A DNA stretch of 64,000 bases from Sneathiellales bacterium. GTDB lineage: Bacteria; Pseudomonadota; Alphaproteobacteria; JANQFL01. Positions 62,771-64,000 of the stretch are shown piece after piece. The first letter of the stretch is position 1. Each line of letters opens with the position of its first letter. The translations under genes were made by a program, and so were the position numbers. Location of the stretch: contig JANQFL010000029.1 in assembly GCA_028277845.1 (NCBI GenBank), positions 1 to 64,000 on the forward strand, given 5' to 3'. The notes under the pieces were generated by a model. The model was not told where the DNA came from, made no database searches, and was given only the letters and a program-made list of their open reading frames with translations.

Positions 62771-64000
62771 TCAGAGTTCCCGAAATCCCATGCTTCGAAT
62801 AAGGTGCCTAAAACGGCGCTGCCGTAGCCGCCGTACCACATCCACCTGAGAAAGCCACTGCCGGCTTTCGTTCTCGGACACCACGCCCCGCGCATGTTTT
62901 GCCTTAGCCACATGTTCGACAAGCGAGGCCTCGAATGTCTTGAAGAGCGTCAGGTCATTTGCACCCAACAAATCGGTGACGGTACGGGCAGCGCCAACGA
63001 CGATTTCTTCGTTTCTTTTTGAAAGGTCGATAACGATATCGACATAGAATCCGAAATTCGCCTTTTGGTACCGTGCCAATTCGCGTAGCCCGGCATCGGC
63101 CTTGTCGATGCGTTGCTGCAATTCAGTGCGTCGCGGATCGCGGTGCGGCAGTTTATCCAACCGCTTGTGAAATTCATCGATATTGGCGAGAGCCGCGTAA
63201 ATCTGGCGTCCGATGGTCCGAACGCTGAAGTTGGTCATCAAGGCTGCGCGTACACGTTCCCGCACGAAAGCGCGTGTCGCCGACTGCAGTTCGGCCGTAC
63301 TTTTTTCGAACTGCTGGGCAATGACGGACAGGCGGTCTTTTATGGAAACGTCCACATTCGGCCCTTGTTCCGCGCCGACCAGATTCAAGAGCTGATCCAG
63401 TTCCTGTGCGATTGTCTCCCGTGTGTCCTGGTCCGGGACGTCCGTGGTCGCGAGAATCTGTGTGCGCGCGTCGCGCAGTGCTGTTTCCCGTTCCTTGTTC
63501 TTGAATCCGGTTTTCCATTGTTCTTCGGCGCTCATGGCCCAGGCAAAAACCGGTGCCGATACGATCAACCTAAGGCCGGCGTTATGGACCGCCGTTTCGC
63601 CATCTAAATTGAACAGAGGGGCTTCCCTGCGCATTCCGACGCCGACCAGCCGCTCATTGTTCGAGATTCCACCGCGCAGGACCATGCCTCCGGCCTGCCC
63701 TTGGAGCCCATCGGGTCTGGTCATGCGGAAGGGGTCGAGAACGATCTCCTCCGCGTTGCCAACCATGTCGTAAAGGCCCAGGGTATTCGGCAGCTTGAGG
63801 CCCACTTCGTGAATTTGTTTGTCGCCGAAACTTGCAATCTCAGCAGCGTTGTGTGGCTCGCGAAGGGCTCCGGTTTCAGGGTCTCGCACCATGTAGAGTG
63901 CGCGAGACCTTTCAGCTTCGCTGATTTGCTCGGCGCCGCCGCGCGCGGCATATTCCCATTCCGCATCGGTCGGCAATCGAATATAGCCGGGCGAGCCCTG
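62771..64000 (-). CDS. Formylglycine-generating-enzyme-like (SUMF1 fold) protein, 5' end outside window
   Basis: The frame is open through the right edge; 409 residues are visible. The start of the visible part, LPTDAEWEYAARGG, then NTLGLYDMVGNAEEIVLDPF, GGMVLRGGISNN and HNAGLRLIVSA match the FGE-sulfatase fold. The visible part has no cysteine at all, so the copper-binding pair used for Cys-to-formylglycine conversion is missing; a non-catalytic binding role is likely. Past about residue 150 of the visible part comes a charged helical domain of about 250 residues unlike FGE. Upstream partner of the lipoprotein gene. Confidence 0.8.
   Translation of the reverse strand, partial: QGSPGYIRLPTDAEWEYAARGGAEQISEAERSRALYMVRDPETGALREPHNAAEIASFGDKQIHEVGLKLPNTLGLYDMVGNAEEIVLDPFRMTRPDGLQGQAGGMVLRGGISNNERLVGVGMRREAPLFNLDGETAVHNAGLRLIVSAPVFAWAMSAEEQWKTGFKNKERETALRDARTQILATTDVPDQDTRETIAQELDQLLNLVGAEQGPNVDVSIKDRLSVIAQQFEKSTAELQSATRAFVRERVRAALMTNFSVRTIGRQIYAALANIDEFHKRLDKLPHRDPRRTELQQRIDKADAGLRELARYQKANFGFYVDIVIDLSKRNEEIVVGAARTVTDLLGANDLTLFKTFEASLVEHVAKAKHARGVVSENESRQWLSQVDVVRRLRQRRFRHLIRSMGFREL

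Overview
The window is high-GC DNA from an alphaproteobacterium, most likely a motile Rhodospirillales-type organism. The main grounds are the alphaproteobacterial cell-cycle regulators (ChpT, CtrA, SciP, FlbD) embedded among chemotaxis and flagellar genes, the FlhF/FlhG polar-flagellum pair, and the style of the formate dehydrogenase and TonB genes. Nearly all sequence is coding, and many genes overlap by ATGA or TAATG junctions.

Layout. (1) 1-4.1 kb, minus strand: NAD-dependent formate dehydrogenase; the Mo-subunit runs off the left edge and follows a fused FdsG-FdsB electron-transfer subunit. (2) 4.2-10.9 kb: a small DUF3553 gene, chpT, then the che operon cheA(REC hybrid)-cheW-cheY-cheB-cheR, ended by a strong terminator. 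(3) 11.0-13.8 kb: ctrA (minus), divergent from fliI-fliJ across a region holding a perfect CtrA box. (4) 13.8-26.1 kb, minus strand: an eleven-gene run, read fliF-fliG-fliH-fliN-motA-flbD-flhA-flhF-flhG-fliK-like-unknown. (5) 26.4-35.0 kb: sciP, then fliK-flgD-flgE (minus), a Sel1-repeat gene, and a small ORF-flgK-flgL operon (plus). Near-consensus sigma-54 promoters precede fliK and the small ORF, and a perfect CtrA box precedes the Sel1 gene.

(6) 35.2-37.5 kb: a sugar-nucleotide epimerase between two hairpins (one a perfect 31-bp inverted repeat), then mnmA. (7) 37.5-46.8 kb: an iron/siderophore uptake locus with an AraC/PchR-like regulator, a TonB-dependent receptor behind a Fur-like box, binding protein, FecCD permease, ATPase, DUF2218 protein, ExbB, two ExbD proteins and TonB. 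The second ExbD has Asn in place of the essential membrane Asp. (8) 46.9-54.7 kb: an acyl-CoA catabolic operon (acyl-CoA dehydrogenase, AtuA-like protein, biotin-dependent carboxylase beta and alpha) with a divergent AraC regulator and a repeated operator-like element between them. (9) 54.8-64 kb: a tRNA-Met followed by an island-like region.

The island holds the least familiar material. A plus-strand operon encodes a large protein of tandem SPFH/band-7-like units with a C-terminal coiled coil, a 121-residue protein, and a 1031-residue protein with a long acidic disordered N-terminus. The second and third proteins share a 16-residue Gly/Asn/Gln/Phe motif, at the C-terminus of the small one and just after the disordered region of the large one. 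Facing them is a minus-strand pair: a cysteine-free formylglycine-generating-enzyme-like protein (cut by the right edge) and a glycine-zipper/SH3 lipoprotein. I cannot match this set to a named system; a multi-component conflict or envelope-associated system with motif-mediated assembly is an inference.

Functionally, regions 2-5 form one regulatory-structural unit. ChpT would phosphorylate CtrA, SciP would restrain it, FlbD with sigma-54 would drive the late hook-filament genes, and the Che proteins would steer the motor.
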